Shown here one piece after another: positions 10,833-22,511 of a stretch of 64,000 nt of DNA (position 1 is its first letter; each line of letters opens with the position of its first letter). Position numbers and translations under genes: made by a program. Source of the stretch: Wyeomyia smithii. Lineage: Eukaryota; Arthropoda; Insecta; Diptera; Culicidae. The stretch covers positions 44,037,858-44,101,857 of the forward strand of contig NC_073696.1 in NCBI RefSeq assembly GCF_029784165.1. Direction: 5' to 3'. The notes below the pieces were generated by a model. It was given only the letters and a program-made list of their open reading frames with translations. It had not been told where the DNA came from and searched no databases.

Positions 10833-13800
10833 TAAAGCATTATCCACTAATTATTTAACGACATTTTTACGTAAGATTTTTTTTGGGAAAAAATTGTAAC
10901 GAGGAAGATTTTTTTTTTCATATGGCGTATTCATAAAGAATAAACACAAAACAAGTTAACAAATTCAGTTAATATCATATGAAAGTAAATAAAACGGAAA
11001 ATTAAGCTTACGAAGTAAAGTAGAATAAACATTCAGCTAAGATGAATTCACGTTCCCAAGGTTCAACTGTTGAGACCTCAGCGAGAAAAAAGCAACTAAT
11101 TTTGTTTTTCGTAGCTTTGCAAGATTTCGTTTATTTTTTAAACAACATTGTCAGTTAAAGTACAGTTTAAAAGTTTCCTAGAAAGATCCATTAATTACCT
11201 TTTCTTCAATGCCCAAATGTTCAAAATCGATTGAGCAGCATAAAAAATTCGATTTGTGTGGCAACTCAATGAGAGAAAGTGTCACCCTGAAGGCCGAATA
11301 AAATAAACGGGCCTTACATTTTATGATAAAGAACAACTACAACGTTTTTGAGTATGATCGAAGTAAAAAAATCAGATAGTTCCCGGTTGCATCAAAGTTC
11401 TGAAGCATTGTTTGAAGTTGAATTTTGAGAAGTTTTTAATGGAACAGTTTTAGGAATAATTGTAACCCAACGACGTTCAATGATTTTAGTTGTCTTTTCA
11501 AACCAGAGCTTCTAGGTGTCTCCGTTTTAAGTTATTTGGGAGAACCGTAAACAATAAATAGGCGTAAAATAGTGTAAAATAGTTATAGACATTATAACTT
11601 GCTTGATACTCATCAGTCGAGAACAGTTTTACTTCTCTATTTTTTATGTTTTCTGGATGAATATTCATTGAAAGCATTATTACAATTCATTCTTCGACAT
11701 CTGCATACATTCAGATAATTTTGCCTGCAAACAATCATTAGTGAAATTTTCAGTTTCCTGCGAAAATAATCGGAATTTTTAAAAATTCAATAACCATAAA
11801 TTGACAAAAACTACAACCATTGGTAACAACTCGAAAATGTTAAAATTCATCAACAAGGCACTGATAACAATTGAGAAAATGCCGAAAAATGAAGTGGAAC
11901 GCACATTATAAAAAACTCAGTAGGTAAACTAAGAAAAATTCTTCAAAAACTCCCCAATATAGGTATACCTCTATCACAGTATCTAAACCGCGAAGCGTGA
12001 CCAACAGTGTGCTGGGTGAAGACGTTGCCAATTACCCCACGAGTCAACGCCAACCGTCTCGAATCTCATATACAAGTACCTCAACAATCCCATTGCCCGC
12101 AACGTGCATATCATGAAATTAATCAGTATATACTGCACCTGTAATGGATTACGTTAGCTACCCTGAAAATCTATTTATCGCAATGTACACGCAGTCAATC
12201 CGATCAAATATTATTCCGGTAAAGCTTCTCGATACGGAGCTGAAATTTAATATCTGCTGTTGGCTTTACTCGCCCGGCCGGAGCTCAACCCAAAATCATA
12301 TTATTTATTGCGGGATTATTACAAAGTATATGATCTGCTGTTTTCCCTCACGACTACTGCCAACAAAATGGTCTTTAACAAACTCCCACTGTTTTTTTTA
12401 TCTTATTTTTATTCTGACCACCGAACGCAGTTCCGTTCAAATGAGACCCAACCGGCGGCTGCGGATGGTGTGGTCAGCAGCGCAGCCTAAGGGTTACGGG
12501 TTATGCTACGACCAGCGCTTTAAAAGGTTTATGCAGATCTAGCAGCACGTCAGCAAAAGTTGGGTCCGAATGGACAGTCCGGATAGGATGACTGTTGTGT
12601 CCACTTGCTGGTTGGTTAGAAAGGGGAGGAGGAGGTTTAATCGTTTCGCTACATACACCGCAAATTAATCCACCGGTAACACGGCGCGGCTTTGTTCGCA
12701 TATATATGTGCCAACAATACATTTTCACATTTTAGTTATTTCTATCGATAAGTCAGCCAGTTTGATGTGCTTTATTTGAGTGTTAAAGTTTGCTCATATA
12801 CCAGAGTAACTACATTTTATAGTCGAAGCCGATCATAAAACTGTAATTTTTCCTCGTTGGGATTGATTATGTTTCGCCGGATGGCCAGGTCAGAAAATTT
12901 GCTCTACAAAGCGACCGTTATTGCTGTTGATATGTTTTCGCTTTTGCACGAATGTTTATTGCTGGCAAAGGGATTTGAATATGTATATATTTTATGGCAA
13001 TAGCTGCATCCTTTCTGCGCAAAGCTTCTTCAATACTATCTAGGATTTGAGTTATTGAGGGTTGTCCTGAGTAAGCTCTAACTACTATGATGATGAGGTT
13101 TAGCTACCTGCACCTGCTCGTAAAAAAATTCAATAAACCATTTTGGTCCCTCGAAAAAAAATCTCGTGTGCAAAGATCCCCTCTAGAGCTAAAATTTGTG
13201 AGCCAATGGCAGCAAGGTCATTCCGTGGTCGATTTGTCAACAGTTGAAAAGGTACCGGTAACTGCGTTCGTTAGCAAGTAGCTTGAAAGTCTGTTCACGG
13301 CAAACCCTCGAGTGGGGATTTTGGGAACAAACCGATTTGTGGAAAATTAACCATCTCCATCCATTTTGTTCATGGAGAAAAAAGCGGTCTACTGGGGGTT
13401 GTTTGGTCGGACAGTAGTAATTGAGTAGCCCACGTGCTATGCAAATTCGTGGTCGCTGGTCCATGCTTGGAGATTGTGGAACTAGCTCTATCTCTGGATT
13501 GGTTTCCAACCGTAATCATGGCCGTGAGGACGGTATCGAATTCAATTTGACCTGTCATTCGCGACGAGCACCATCGTCGCAGTGCACGCCTGGAGCGATT
13601 GGATAGCTTGATGTTTGAATCTAAACTGTTTCGTGGTACTGTTGTGGATGGAGCGGTTTTTTTTTTCAGGCGTAATAACTATGTATTTCATGCAAGTTTA
13701 CACGCAGCACAATTTAAAAAAAAAAATATCGTATCAGAAACTTCAAGTTCAAGCAGAATAATTTTTATTTTATTTTTGATAGGATCTAGAAACTTGAAAA

Positions 13801-13848
13801 TCTTTACTAATTGGTGTTCTTTTCAGCAAAAAAAAATTAAAATTTAAA
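10833..13848. other. no gene recognised
   Basis: About 3 kb. Open frames of 60-132 codons (largest 12144-12542, plus) are cysteine- and serine-rich and match nothing known. They look like chance frames. The stretch 12440-12720 is less AT-rich than its surroundings. No terminal repeats were found. Confidence 0.5.
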
Positions 13849-13858
13849 ATTGCGATTA

Positions 13859-14127
13859 AAAAAACAATATCGCACGCTTAGCCTTGGGGCTAATAGCGGT
13901 CTCGATCAACTAGATTAGTTGAGAGAATTCGTTATCGATATTGTTTTTGGCACATTTTGTATGTGTAGGATAAGTACAACGATACATCGTGCCCCAGTGC
14001 TGAGTAAAGAAAATTTCCGGCTTGAAAAAATCCTCGACTCGATCGGGAATCGAACCCGATATCACAACCGTGTGGGAGAGCTAGCTGACCGACATCGCTA
14101 ACCACAGAGCCACGGGGACCACAAAAG
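13859..14127 (-). repeat. tRNA-derived SINE, family B (Feilai-like), full length
   Basis: On the minus strand the head reads gtccccgtggctctgtgg, an A-box region, followed by a perfect B box ggttcgattccc (complement of 14045-14056). The roughly 40 bases between the boxes exceed a simple tRNA, giving a class II-like arm. A body of about 150 bp follows and the element ends in a T-rich tail. The 10-base string attgcgatta flanks it on both sides (13849-13858 and 14128-14137), a TSD. The body resembles my recollection of the Aedes Feilai family, but I cannot verify that here. Confidence 0.8.
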
Positions 14128-14227
14128 ATTGCGATTAGTCATGCTTATAGCTGGTCGATGTAGGTATGACAAATCAGTCGTCGTATATTCGAATATCGGC
14201 TTTAGAGAGACATTTAATGTGTGTTTT

Positions 14228-14286
14228 ATTTAAAGTAGGATAATCTAGTATTTAAAGTAGGATAATCTAGTATTTAAAGTAGGATA
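14228..14286 (+). repeat. 22-bp minisatellite, 2.7 copies
   Basis: Two exact copies (14228-14249, 14250-14271) and a partial third of a 22-bp unit beginning atttaaagtaggataatc. Confidence 0.9.
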
Positions 14287-14375
14287 AACGAGATTGTACT
14301 GTACACTAATAGTTGACCGCTAAGTGTGTATTTAATAAGCAGAAGATCTACTATTCAAGTTTTGAAAGCGGACTG

Positions 14376-14401
14376 TGTAGCACCAAGGCTTTGGTTTTTT
14401 T
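14376..14401 (+). repeat. SINE family A tail fragment
   Basis: tgtagcaccaaggctttgg plus a T run matches the 3' terminus of the full-length SINE at 39509-39692, with no head present. Only about 25 bp, so the call rests on one match. Confidence 0.45.
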
Positions 14402-14410
14402 TCGCTTTGA

Positions 14411-14677
14411 TCAATCGTTTATATTTAAATTTTCTGTTAATGCATAATAAGATTTAGGAACTTTTTAAATTTTTTTTGGATTTATTCAGAATGGAATAGA
14501 GTAGCAGAGAATATGTTTCCAGAAGTAACGACAACATCGACTTAAGATCACAACTGGCAACACTTTTTTAAACATATTTTCGATAGCAAATAACGGGAGA
14601 TAACTAAAATTTTGGATTATTTTTAACTCTCTTTTTCAACAGCAAACACGCTCAAAGAAAAATGGAAGCATGTATAT
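14411..14677 (+). repeat. long direct repeat, left copy
   Basis: Matches 17684-17967 in the same orientation, from tcaatcgtttatatttaaat through agcagagaatatgtttccag to the final catgtatat, with scattered mismatches and a short insertion in the right copy. The two copies bracket a 3-kb segment holding a foldback and an I-clade LINE fragment. No LTR termini were recognised, so this is more likely a duplication than an LTR pair. Confidence 0.75.
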
Positions 14678-14781
14678 TAGGGTGGGGAATCGTTATATGG
14701 AATAAACGAAACTTGATAGCAGGAAGCCAGAACCAAGTATTTTTCGTTCTGTTTGGGGCCCCAAACAATCCTGAATTTATT

Positions 14782-15499
14782 GCAAGTCGATCGGTTTTGT
14801 CTCCGCTTGGTGCATTGCATTTTAAATTCATATGGAAATTTGAATGGAAAAACCAGCTTTTTTGCATTTTCCATCCTAAAGATCTCAAAATGGCTCAAAC
14901 CATAGGTTTCATGACTTCATATGGTAGGTTTTTTGATGCCTAACAACTTGGCCGAAGACACTAAAGAGCTAGGGTGTGCCAAAAAAATACTAGAGCTGTT
15001 CAAAGTTGAGTATCTCGAAATTTATGTTGCAAATCATTTTTTCTGCCAACACTGCCAGTGTACCGACGTCAGTCAGATTTCCATCAGAAGTAACTTCTGA
15101 AACACGTTGTAGATTCTATGTACGCCTAGAATATTGACCTACATTTGTTTGCTTGGTCCAGGTGAGTGCATAAACTCGTTACGACAGGTTACTTGTGATG
15201 GGAATCCTACTGACGCCGGTACATTGGTAATGTTGACAGAAAACAAGATGTTCTGCATTTAAATAGACATACTCAACTTTGAACAGCTATAGCTCTTCTT
15301 GGGGACATTCCAGCTCTTCAGTGTCTTCTGCAAAGTTGTGTGGCATCTAAAACACTATACTTTAACATAATATAATGCATTATTCGAGCATTATTGAGCT
15401 CTCTAGAAAGGTAAATGCAAAAAATAGGTTGCCCCATATAAATTTTCATACAAATTTGAAATGAAATGCGCCAATCGGAGATAAAACCAATCGACTTAC
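14782..15499. mobile_element. foldback-type inverted repeat, about 0.7 kb
   Basis: Outer strings gcaagtcgatcggttttgt (14783-14801) and the complement of ataaaaccaatcgacttac (15481-15499) match imperfectly, and inverted similarity continues inward: cgaagacac at 14953-14961 with gtgtcttc at 15321-15328, caaagttgag near 15001 with ctcaactttg near 15271, and cagatttccatc with gatgggaatc flanking a short centre near 15125-15165. Arms are about 340 bp and diverged by perhaps a quarter. No coding content. It is either a foldback or long-TIR MITE, or an inverted duplication. Confidence 0.6.
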
Positions 15500-15679
15500 A
15501 ATTTTCACTTAAAACTATTTGATAACTTTGAAAACATTTTGTTTTTCAACTGGTAGAGCAATAATCTTCTTGTTTGTTGTTCTTTAAAATATTTGTGTAG
15601 CATAGATGCAGGCTCTTCGTTTCCGTGTCTTCAGAATAGTGTATCTGTATCCGTAATCTGACAAATAGACGAAAGAATA

Positions 15680-17674
15680 TTAAATTTCAATGTCAGCATT
15701 CTTAAGAAAGCAGTATAGCTGTCTCATGTACTGGAGGTCACCGCTTCCCAGAATGTCTCTAACGGGAACGTTTGGTTGTTTTCCTCGGGCCCGAAGGGAG
15801 TCTATCAGCTCGGACCTAACACCACAGAATTCGGTACACGACCAAACAACATGCTCGATATCATGGTAGCCATCGCCACAAACGCAGTGATTACTGTCTA
15901 CAAGCCCTATACGAAAGAGATACGTGTTTAACGTGTAGTGATTGGACATAAGTCTGGACATCACGCGAATGAAGTCCCGACCTACATCCAACCCCTTGAA
16001 CCATGCTTTCGTCGATATCTTAGGAAAAATGGAATGTAGCCACCGTCCCAGTTCATCTGAATTCCATGATGATTGCCAACTGTTGAGTGTTCTCTGACGC
16101 AAAATGCTATAAAATTCATCATAAGCAATTGGTCTTTCATAAATATCGCCATCAGTAGCACCAACCTTAGCTAAAGCGTCAGCCTTTTCATTGCCCGGAA
16201 TGGAACAATGAGAAGGGACCCACGCTAAGGTAACCCGGTAATTTTTATCTGTTAAAGCACTCTAAAACAGCCGTATTTTCCCCAGGAAATAAGGGGTGTG
16301 CTTCACAGTCTTCATCGATCGCAGAGCCTCAATGGCACTGAGACTGTCTGTGAAGATGAAGTAGTGGTCTATGGGCAGGGTTTCGATGATCCCAAGAGAG
16401 TACTGAATGGCAGCAAGTTCTGCGACGTACACGGAAGCAGGAGCATCGAGTTTGTAGGAGGCGGTAAAATTTTCGTGGAAAACACCGAAGCCAGTGGACT
16501 CATCTAGATTAGATCCGTCAGTGTAAAACATTTTATCACAACTAACATGTTTAAACTTATTGGAAAAAATCTTAGGGATCTCTTGCGGTCGCAATTGATC
16601 CGGGATACCACTAATGTCTCGTTTCATGGTGGTGTCGAAGAATTAGCATTATCAGAAGTATCTAAAAAGTGCGACATTGAAAGGAACGTATGAAGAAGGA
16701 TTAATATCTTGAGCCATATAGTCAAAATATAGAGTCATTAATCTGGATTGAGATTGAAGGTCGACCAACCTCTCGAAATTTTCAATTACTAATGGGTTCA
16801 TGACTGTACATCGAATTAGCAACTGGTAAGAGAGGTTTCAAAAACGATGTTTCAACGGAAGAATACCCGCTAGCACTTCAAGACTCATCGTATGAGTCGA
16901 CTGCATGCAGCCCAAGGTAATACGCAAACAACGATATTGTATTCGTTCTAGTTTTATAATGTGCATGTTCGCGGCGGAGCGAAAGCAGAAACAACCGTAC
17001 TCAAGAACTGACAGTATCGTTGTTTGGTATAACCTTAGAAAGTCTCCTGGGTGGGCACCCCACCAGGTTCCGGTAATCGTACGAAGAAAATTAATCCTCT
17101 GTTGGCATTTTTGTGTCTGTTACCTAATATGACAAGCCCAGGTGCATTTAGAGTCGAACCAGACCCCGAGATATTTAGCGACTAAAACCTGAGTGATCGT
17201 TTTACCCGAAAGAAGGAGCTGCAGCTGAGCTGGGTTATGCTTCCTAGAAAAAAAGACCAGCTCAGTTTTCTCCAGAGAGAATTCGATACCCAGCTTAAGA
17301 GCCCATGCAGACAAATTGTCTAAGGTATCACGCAATGGTCCTTGCAGATCGTTAGTCTCGCTTCCAGTAACGGATACAACGCTATCGTCTGCAAGTTGCT
17401 TTAGCGTGCATGAATTCGCAAGACATTCGTCGATGTCATTGACATAAAAATTATACAAGAGAGGGCTCAAACATGAGCCCTGGGGAAGACCCATGTAACT
17501 AATTCGGGAAGTTGTCGAATCACTGTGTGAGAAATACATATGCTTTTCTGACAACAAATTGAGCAAAAAATAATTCAAATTTGGTGAAAGTCCCTGCAAA
17601 TGAAGTTTCTCGGTTAAAACTTCTACAGAGACACAGTAAAAAGCCCCCTTAATGTCCAAGAATGCAGAAGCCAT
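15680..17674 (-). pseudogene. I-clade LINE RT / RNase H / C-terminal CCHH-type region, broken
   Basis: Three disjoint minus-strand frames follow the order of the intact homologue. 17674-17120 is the RT with AFLDIKGAF (motif A), MGLPQGSCLSPLLYN (motif B) and LADDSVVSV (catalytic motif). 16627-16262 is RNase H with MFYTDGS, VYVAELAAIQY and FIFTDSLSAIEAL, which carry the D, E and D catalytic residues. 16102-15680 is the C terminus with the cysteine-histidine motif CVCGDGYHDIEHVVWSC. Frameshifts separate them, and the connection between RT and RNase H (about 16630-17110) is degenerate. The RNase H domain separates this clade from RTE, Jockey and R1. Confidence 0.82.
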
Positions 17675-17676
17675 TT
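15680..17676 (-). mobile_element. I-clade LINE fragment, RT to C terminus
   Basis: A minus-strand remnant of the same family as the element at 60.1-64 kb. It begins abruptly at RT motif A (right end about 17676, directly beside the right direct repeat) and ends at the stop codon near 15680. The 3' UTR of the 60-kb copy is not recognisable beyond it. Both ends are therefore truncated, and no TSD was found. Confidence 0.75.
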
Positions 17677-17683
17677 TCTCTTT

Positions 17684-17967
17684 TCAATCGTTTATATTTA
17701 AATTTTTTGTTAATATATAAAAAGATAAGGGACTTTTTCTTATTTTTTTGGATTTATTTAGAATGGACGAGAGTAGCAGAGAATATGTTTCCAGAAGCAA
17801 CGCCAACATCGACTCAAGATCACAACTGGCAACACTTTTTTTTACATATATTTACGATAGCTAATGACGGGTGATAACTAGAATTTTGGATTTTTTTAAC
17901 TCTGTTTAACTCTGTTTACTGTTGAGCAACAGCAAACACGCTCATAGAAAAATGGAATCATGTATAT
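17684..17967 (+). repeat. long direct repeat, right copy
   Basis: Second copy of the segment at 14411-14677. It directly abuts the broken 5' end of the LINE fragment at about 17680, which suggests the LINE end and the repeat end share one breakpoint. Confidence 0.75.
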
Positions 17968-18984
17968 GTAAGCTCTCTTTCTCTCTCTCTCTCTCCTCTT
18001 TATGCCAGTATTTTTTGTTTTGTTCAAGCATGCTCAGTTCTGTTCAAAATGGCGTTGAAACAAGAAGCCTTGTTCAAGCGCATTGTACAATTTCAATTAA
18101 AATGAACAAAAATTACGATAAAAAGTTCACGGCTAACCATTTTACTACCAAAAATGTTTCGATTTTGACTGTGTATTATTTCCTGCAAACCGTAACAACA
18201 ATTCTCCAGAAAGGTAGTGGAAGACCGGGCAATGTAATGGACGAAAAGAACTTTGTTCTCCTTGTAAAAATCATGATTCAAGCCCAGTGGTTTGGTTGTC
18301 AATCAAGATATGACCAGCATGAATGTTTGAAAAAACTGATGATTTCATTTCTTAAAAAAAACACATTTCTTTAAGTACATACATACCTTTTTTTTTTTTA
18401 CAGCAGTAGAAAAAAATCCCAAATTTTAGGTGTTACTCGTTAGTCGATAATGTATATGACCAATCATCACCTCATAAAATTGCAAATTGATATATGTAGA
18501 ATACTATTTTTAATTGGGTTTACAATATTTTAATTAAGTTTTCGAAGCATTAAGACTTGTCCCATAATATTTGTTGTTCTGTTTTACGATATCACGGTGT
18601 AATCATCTCTGTACGTATGTAACGGTACTCCCTTCTAACATACCTGCAATGTCAAATGTGTTGCGGACCCTCAATAAGTCGGAAAGAATGCGGGTACTTT
18701 CCAAAATATTCCAGAGCTTACAGTTCCATGCTCCGAATTTCCAATCGCTAGTCCGTCTCGTTTCCTGGGTCTATGCCGATTGTTCTGGTCCGTATCAACT
18801 TTGTTTACTGCCTGTATTTATGATTTCTACGGCTGGTTTGTTAATTCAGAGCCAACCCCATCATGACAGCTTTGTTTAGAGTCCCACACTGGCACCAGGA
18901 CGTTTATCAGCCGCCCCTAACATGGAGCAGACGCTGTTTTGAGCCGCAAAATAGATGCTCGGGTTGGCAAAGCATTACCTACAG
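17968..18984. other. no gene recognised
   Basis: A short ct microsatellite lies at about 17973-17997. The frame 17922-18374 (150 codons) has no recognised similarity and includes the microsatellite. The words atgcgggtactttcc at 18688-18702 match the motif set at 6.8-7.2 kb. Confidence 0.45.
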
Positions 18985-19112
18985 GGAGCTCCGCAGCCGC
19001 AAAGTTACAGAGTCCGCTGTGACAAGCGAGTAGTCGTAGGTTCGAATCATTTAAGAACCTAGTCCATTCGATGTCAGTGGCTTAAATTCGTTTATTCTCA
19101 GGCTCCCCACTA
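18985..19112 (+). repeat. tRNA-derived SINE, family C, copy 1
   Basis: Reads agccgcaaagttacagagt (A-box region), gacaagcgag and a B-box string aggttcgaatca, followed by a short body ending ctcaggctcccc. The same order occurs inverted at 26958-27116, and a partial copy lies at 40510-40625. Diverged from a consensus, but the repeated architecture supports a SINE. Confidence 0.6.
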
Positions 19113-19364
19113 TTCATTCCTTTACATTGAACTCTACAAAACCTCGATTACAATAAAATTACAATTATGTACAATACAACTGGTCAAAGGGACAATCAAA
19201 TCAAGGCGTTTAGGAAATTGTAATTGGTGATAATATTGGCCGGAGGCAGCGAGGCTCGGAGAAGCATACACGCATGAATTATAGTAATCATGTCACTTGC
19301 TCTCAATAGTGATCATGCCAACAATAGAGGTACGGAATACAGAAAACACCCTATCGATATCATA

Positions 19365-20140
19365 AAAGATCAATGTTTCTGGTCGCAGTGATGAGTCCAT
19401 TAAAGAATAGAACAAAAAATGGCTGTTTTCAATGGTTGACGAGTGAAGATTACGCCTTCCACCTTCCCAACCTGTGCGTTTGCATCTCCGATGACGACTT
19501 TTACATCATGCTGTTGGGCACTCGTCATAGATTTGTTCAAATTTTTCATAAAATTCGTCATTTGTAGGTGCGTAGGTGTTGATTAAACAATAGTTGAAGA
19601 ATTTGCTCTTCATCTTCAATACGCATATATGGTCATCTACGGGCCTCCACCGAATGCTCTCTGGTTTCTCAGCACGAGGAAACGGACGCCTCGTTTCGCT
19701 ACTCTGCCGCCACTGTAGTAGACGTGGTACTTAAATGAAGTGTGTACAATAAGGTCAACTGCACAGAATTACCTCTCTCCAGATATTGGCCACTGAACCT
19801 CCTGAATTGCTGCGATTTCGACTTCTTGTCGCTGTTGTTTTCTCTAGCAAGCAAGCCGGCTAGCACAGGTTCATTGAGAGATCGAACGTTCCTAGTACCC
19901 AATTTGCAATCGTTTACACTTTTCTGTTTCCGTGTTAGTAGTCTAGGTCTTTATCGGTTGCTCAGTTCCCTATTTCTACTTTCGTTGTTCGTGGTTAGGA
20001 GAGCTTTCCATATGCCTTACCAGGGTCGCGATACCTAGATCCTGCTAAGGGGACTGCCATTTCAGATGTAGTTGGCGGGATACAAAGTTTAATGATTGTT
20101 CCGCCCTCTCTGGCTCTGGGTAACATTGGGACACAGTCGC
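19365..20140 (-). pseudogene. RTE-like LINE endonuclease, degenerate 5' part
   Basis: Minus-strand reading from about 19900 gives LGTRNVRSLNEPVLAGLL, the start of an APE-type endonuclease, then fragments in changing frames: YSGGRVAKRGVRFLVL, KSKFFNYCLINTYAPTND, FYEKFEQIYDECP and KVVIGDANAQVGKVEG near 19450. These are the conserved LINE endonuclease blocks in order, including the GD-N-QVG motif. Frameshifts and stops separate them, and the RT half is absent. The sequence upstream on the minus strand (19910-20140) may be its leader and abuts the mariner. It differs from the RTE at 3.6 kb (INTYAPTND instead of INVHSPH), so it is a separate lineage. Confidence 0.65.
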
Positions 20141-20159
20141 GTACTAAATCTGATAAGTA

Positions 20160-21464
20160 CCTGAAAATTCTAAGACATGGCATTAGTATTCACTAATGTG
20201 AGCCATTTTTGTCGAGCTTGATCTTTCAAATGACGCCTGTCAAAATTTCAGCCATTTTTGCTTACGCATTTACAAGTTACAGCACTGAGAAGCGACTAAC
20301 CTCCGAGTTTTTTTTTAATATAGAAAAATCTTAGTTTTGAGTTTAAATCAAAAACTACTATCTACGCAAGAAAACGATATCCGAGACCAAGCCCAAGCTG
20401 GACAAGTATTACCCGGATTCGGTACCGTCGATTGGAACGATTCATAAGTGGTTTACCGAGTTTCGTTGCGGCCGCACGAGCACAATTGATGCTGAACGAA
20501 CTGGGCACCCAAAAGAGGTCACTACATCAGAAAACGTCGAAAAAATACATGATTTGTTGCTGAATGATCCTAAAGTGAAATTAAGAGAGGTGGCTATTGC
20601 TGTAAGCATGTCATTTAAATGCGTGGGCAATATCGTGCATTCAGTTTCGGGCATGAAGATGGTCTGCGCGCGATGGGATCCGCGTTTGCTCACAGTGGAA
20701 TTAAAAACGAATTCGTGGGACGTCTTCCCAGCAGAATTTGGCATTATTTTGCGTAGACCGACCGAGTTTTTGCGCCGATTTATAACCATGAATGAAACCT
20801 TAATCCCTCACTACAATCCTGAGTCAACGCAAGAGGCAAAACATGGGGTTTACCCGGGCCGAAGTGCTCCAAAGCGTCTAAATACGCAACAATAGGCCGG
20901 AAAGGTTATGGCTTCCGTATATTAGGATGCACATGGCATAATATTCGTGGGCTGTCTTGAAAAGATAAAACCATAACTGGAGCACCCTATTCATCATTAT
21001 TGGACCGATTGAAAATCGAAATCGCTGGAAAACAACCGCATTCGAAGAAGAAAAAAAACCGCTTTATCATCACGACAATGCACCTGTTCATTCATGCTTA
21101 GTTGCACAAGCAAAATGGCATGAAATCGGCTTCGAATTGGTTCCTCAGGCACCGTATTCACCAGAACTGGCTCCCAGCGACTACTACTTGTTCTCTAACC
21201 TGAAGAGTTGGTTCAACGATAAGCGTTTTTACTCAAATGAGGAGCCTATCCTTAGTAACAATATTGGTTTTATCAACCAGTTTTGTTACTTGGGTATAGA
21301 TGAAACTGAGGCGTATTTTGGAGACCTTGCGATCCAGTACTTTTCAGGGCGGTATCAAAAAGTTGAAAAATCATTGGACTCGCTGTATCGACTTAGAAGG
21401 AGAGTATGTTGAAAAATAAAACCGATTTTGGCCAAAAAAAACATCTCTGTGTTTTATTTTTCAG
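20160..21464 (+). mobile_element. mariner element, degenerate, about 1.3 kb
   Basis: Length and coding content are those of a complete mariner. The ends are short inverted repeats (cctgaaaattc at 20160-20170, attttcagg at 21456-21464), flanked by TA on each side (20158-20159 and 21465-21466), the duplicated mariner target. Inverted similarity beyond the first 10 bases is patchy. The end positions are inferred from that match and from the 1.3-kb family length. Confidence 0.7.
20347..21412 (+). pseudogene. mariner transposase, broken
   Basis: Cut-and-paste transposase. An open stretch from about 20350 to 20895 gives LDKYYPDSVPSI, HKWFTEFRCGRTSTIDAERTG, KLREVAIAVSMS (helix-turn-helix region) and ARWDPRLLTVE. 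After frameshifts the remainder continues, with HHDNAPVH near 21075 and YSPELAPSDYY near 21160. The spacing from the HHD Asp to the PSD Asp is 34 residues, the mariner D34D signature. The first catalytic block reads TMNETLIPHY where active mariners carry VDET, so the first Asp is Asn. At least two frameshifts lie in 20895-21130. No intact start codon remains at the expected N terminus. The first ATG in the open stretch is at 20554, too far downstream. Confidence 0.85.
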
Positions 21465-21473
21465 GTATCAGAC

Positions 21474-22511
21474 TGTCAAGTACGACTCACCTTTCCGGTC
21501 AGCATACGACCAAACTGCCCACCAATCTCCACTAAGATTACTCGTATCCCAGTCGGAACCTCGTGGAGGTTGGGATAGGAGTTGCTGGAGAGAGGTGAAT
21601 TAACACATCAGGGTCACAGGTTACGTCATCTATCTTCAGAAGCTGAAAAACTCTATAACGATAATGTGCCAACCGAAGGAAAATTGCGAAAATTATAAAG
21701 CGCGAATTGTCAAACAAATTGAACGACAGAAAATAAATTTATAGAAATGCAAAATTGTCTTAAAATAAAGGTAACAGGATGCAAATAATCTAAAATACTT
21801 AAAAGCTGCTATATGCAGGAACAGGATTAAACGGATAAAAAAATTAAGGAACGCATTAACATTAACGAAGATTTCCGAACCGAAGATTGCAGTTATGCAG
21901 AAGTTCAAACAAATCATCAGTGAACGCTAACCCTGAAAAAAGTTAGAAATCACATGAGCTAACTAAACTGTAGATAAATAGGGTTAAAACCTTCCTTTTT
22001 TTCAAAAATCACTCAAATATTTTAAGAATGAGAAAAATGTTCTCTCAATTAATACCAAACAGTGGTTTTTCATTTGATTTCATCAGAACACCAAAAATCT
22101 AAAGCTTACAATAAATTTGAAAATTTAGATCACTCTTGTGCATCAAAGTTACAAAGATGAACTTCAAAATAGTAATTATGCACTAAATGTAGTAATAAAA
22201 ATGTCTCTGCGTTACTTTCGAGCTAAAAAAACGATGATTGAATTGATTATCCACCAATCCTCGAAAAAAACAAGGTTTTTCCAAGGTTTTTTTAAAGGAC
22301 ATTTTAAATGTACGGTATATGAATAATATATCACTAGATTGAGCATTTCTTGGAGAATAGTAAAAAAAACACAACCAAAAAATGGCAGCTGTGCAGCGAT
22401 TGCCGTGAACCGCTTTTCGTTAAAGTTCTTCCGGCGGGCAGTAGAAGTCGTGCCCGACTCCGCCTATAACCAAATCAATTTTTTTTTCATTATCTACATA
22501 AGTGTCGCAAG
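21474..22511. other. no gene recognised
   Basis: AT-rich sequence with frames under 75 codons. No repeat structure seen. Confidence 0.45.

Noticed and set aside
14035..14127. Possible functional tRNA gene
   Set aside because: The A- and B-box region is the head of a SINE with a TSD at 13849/14128. The acceptor stem does not close, and the unit continues into a SINE body.
14411..17967. LTR pair of a retrotransposon
   Set aside because: The direct repeats lack TG...CA ends, a primer site and a purine tract, and the interior LINE runs in the opposite direction.
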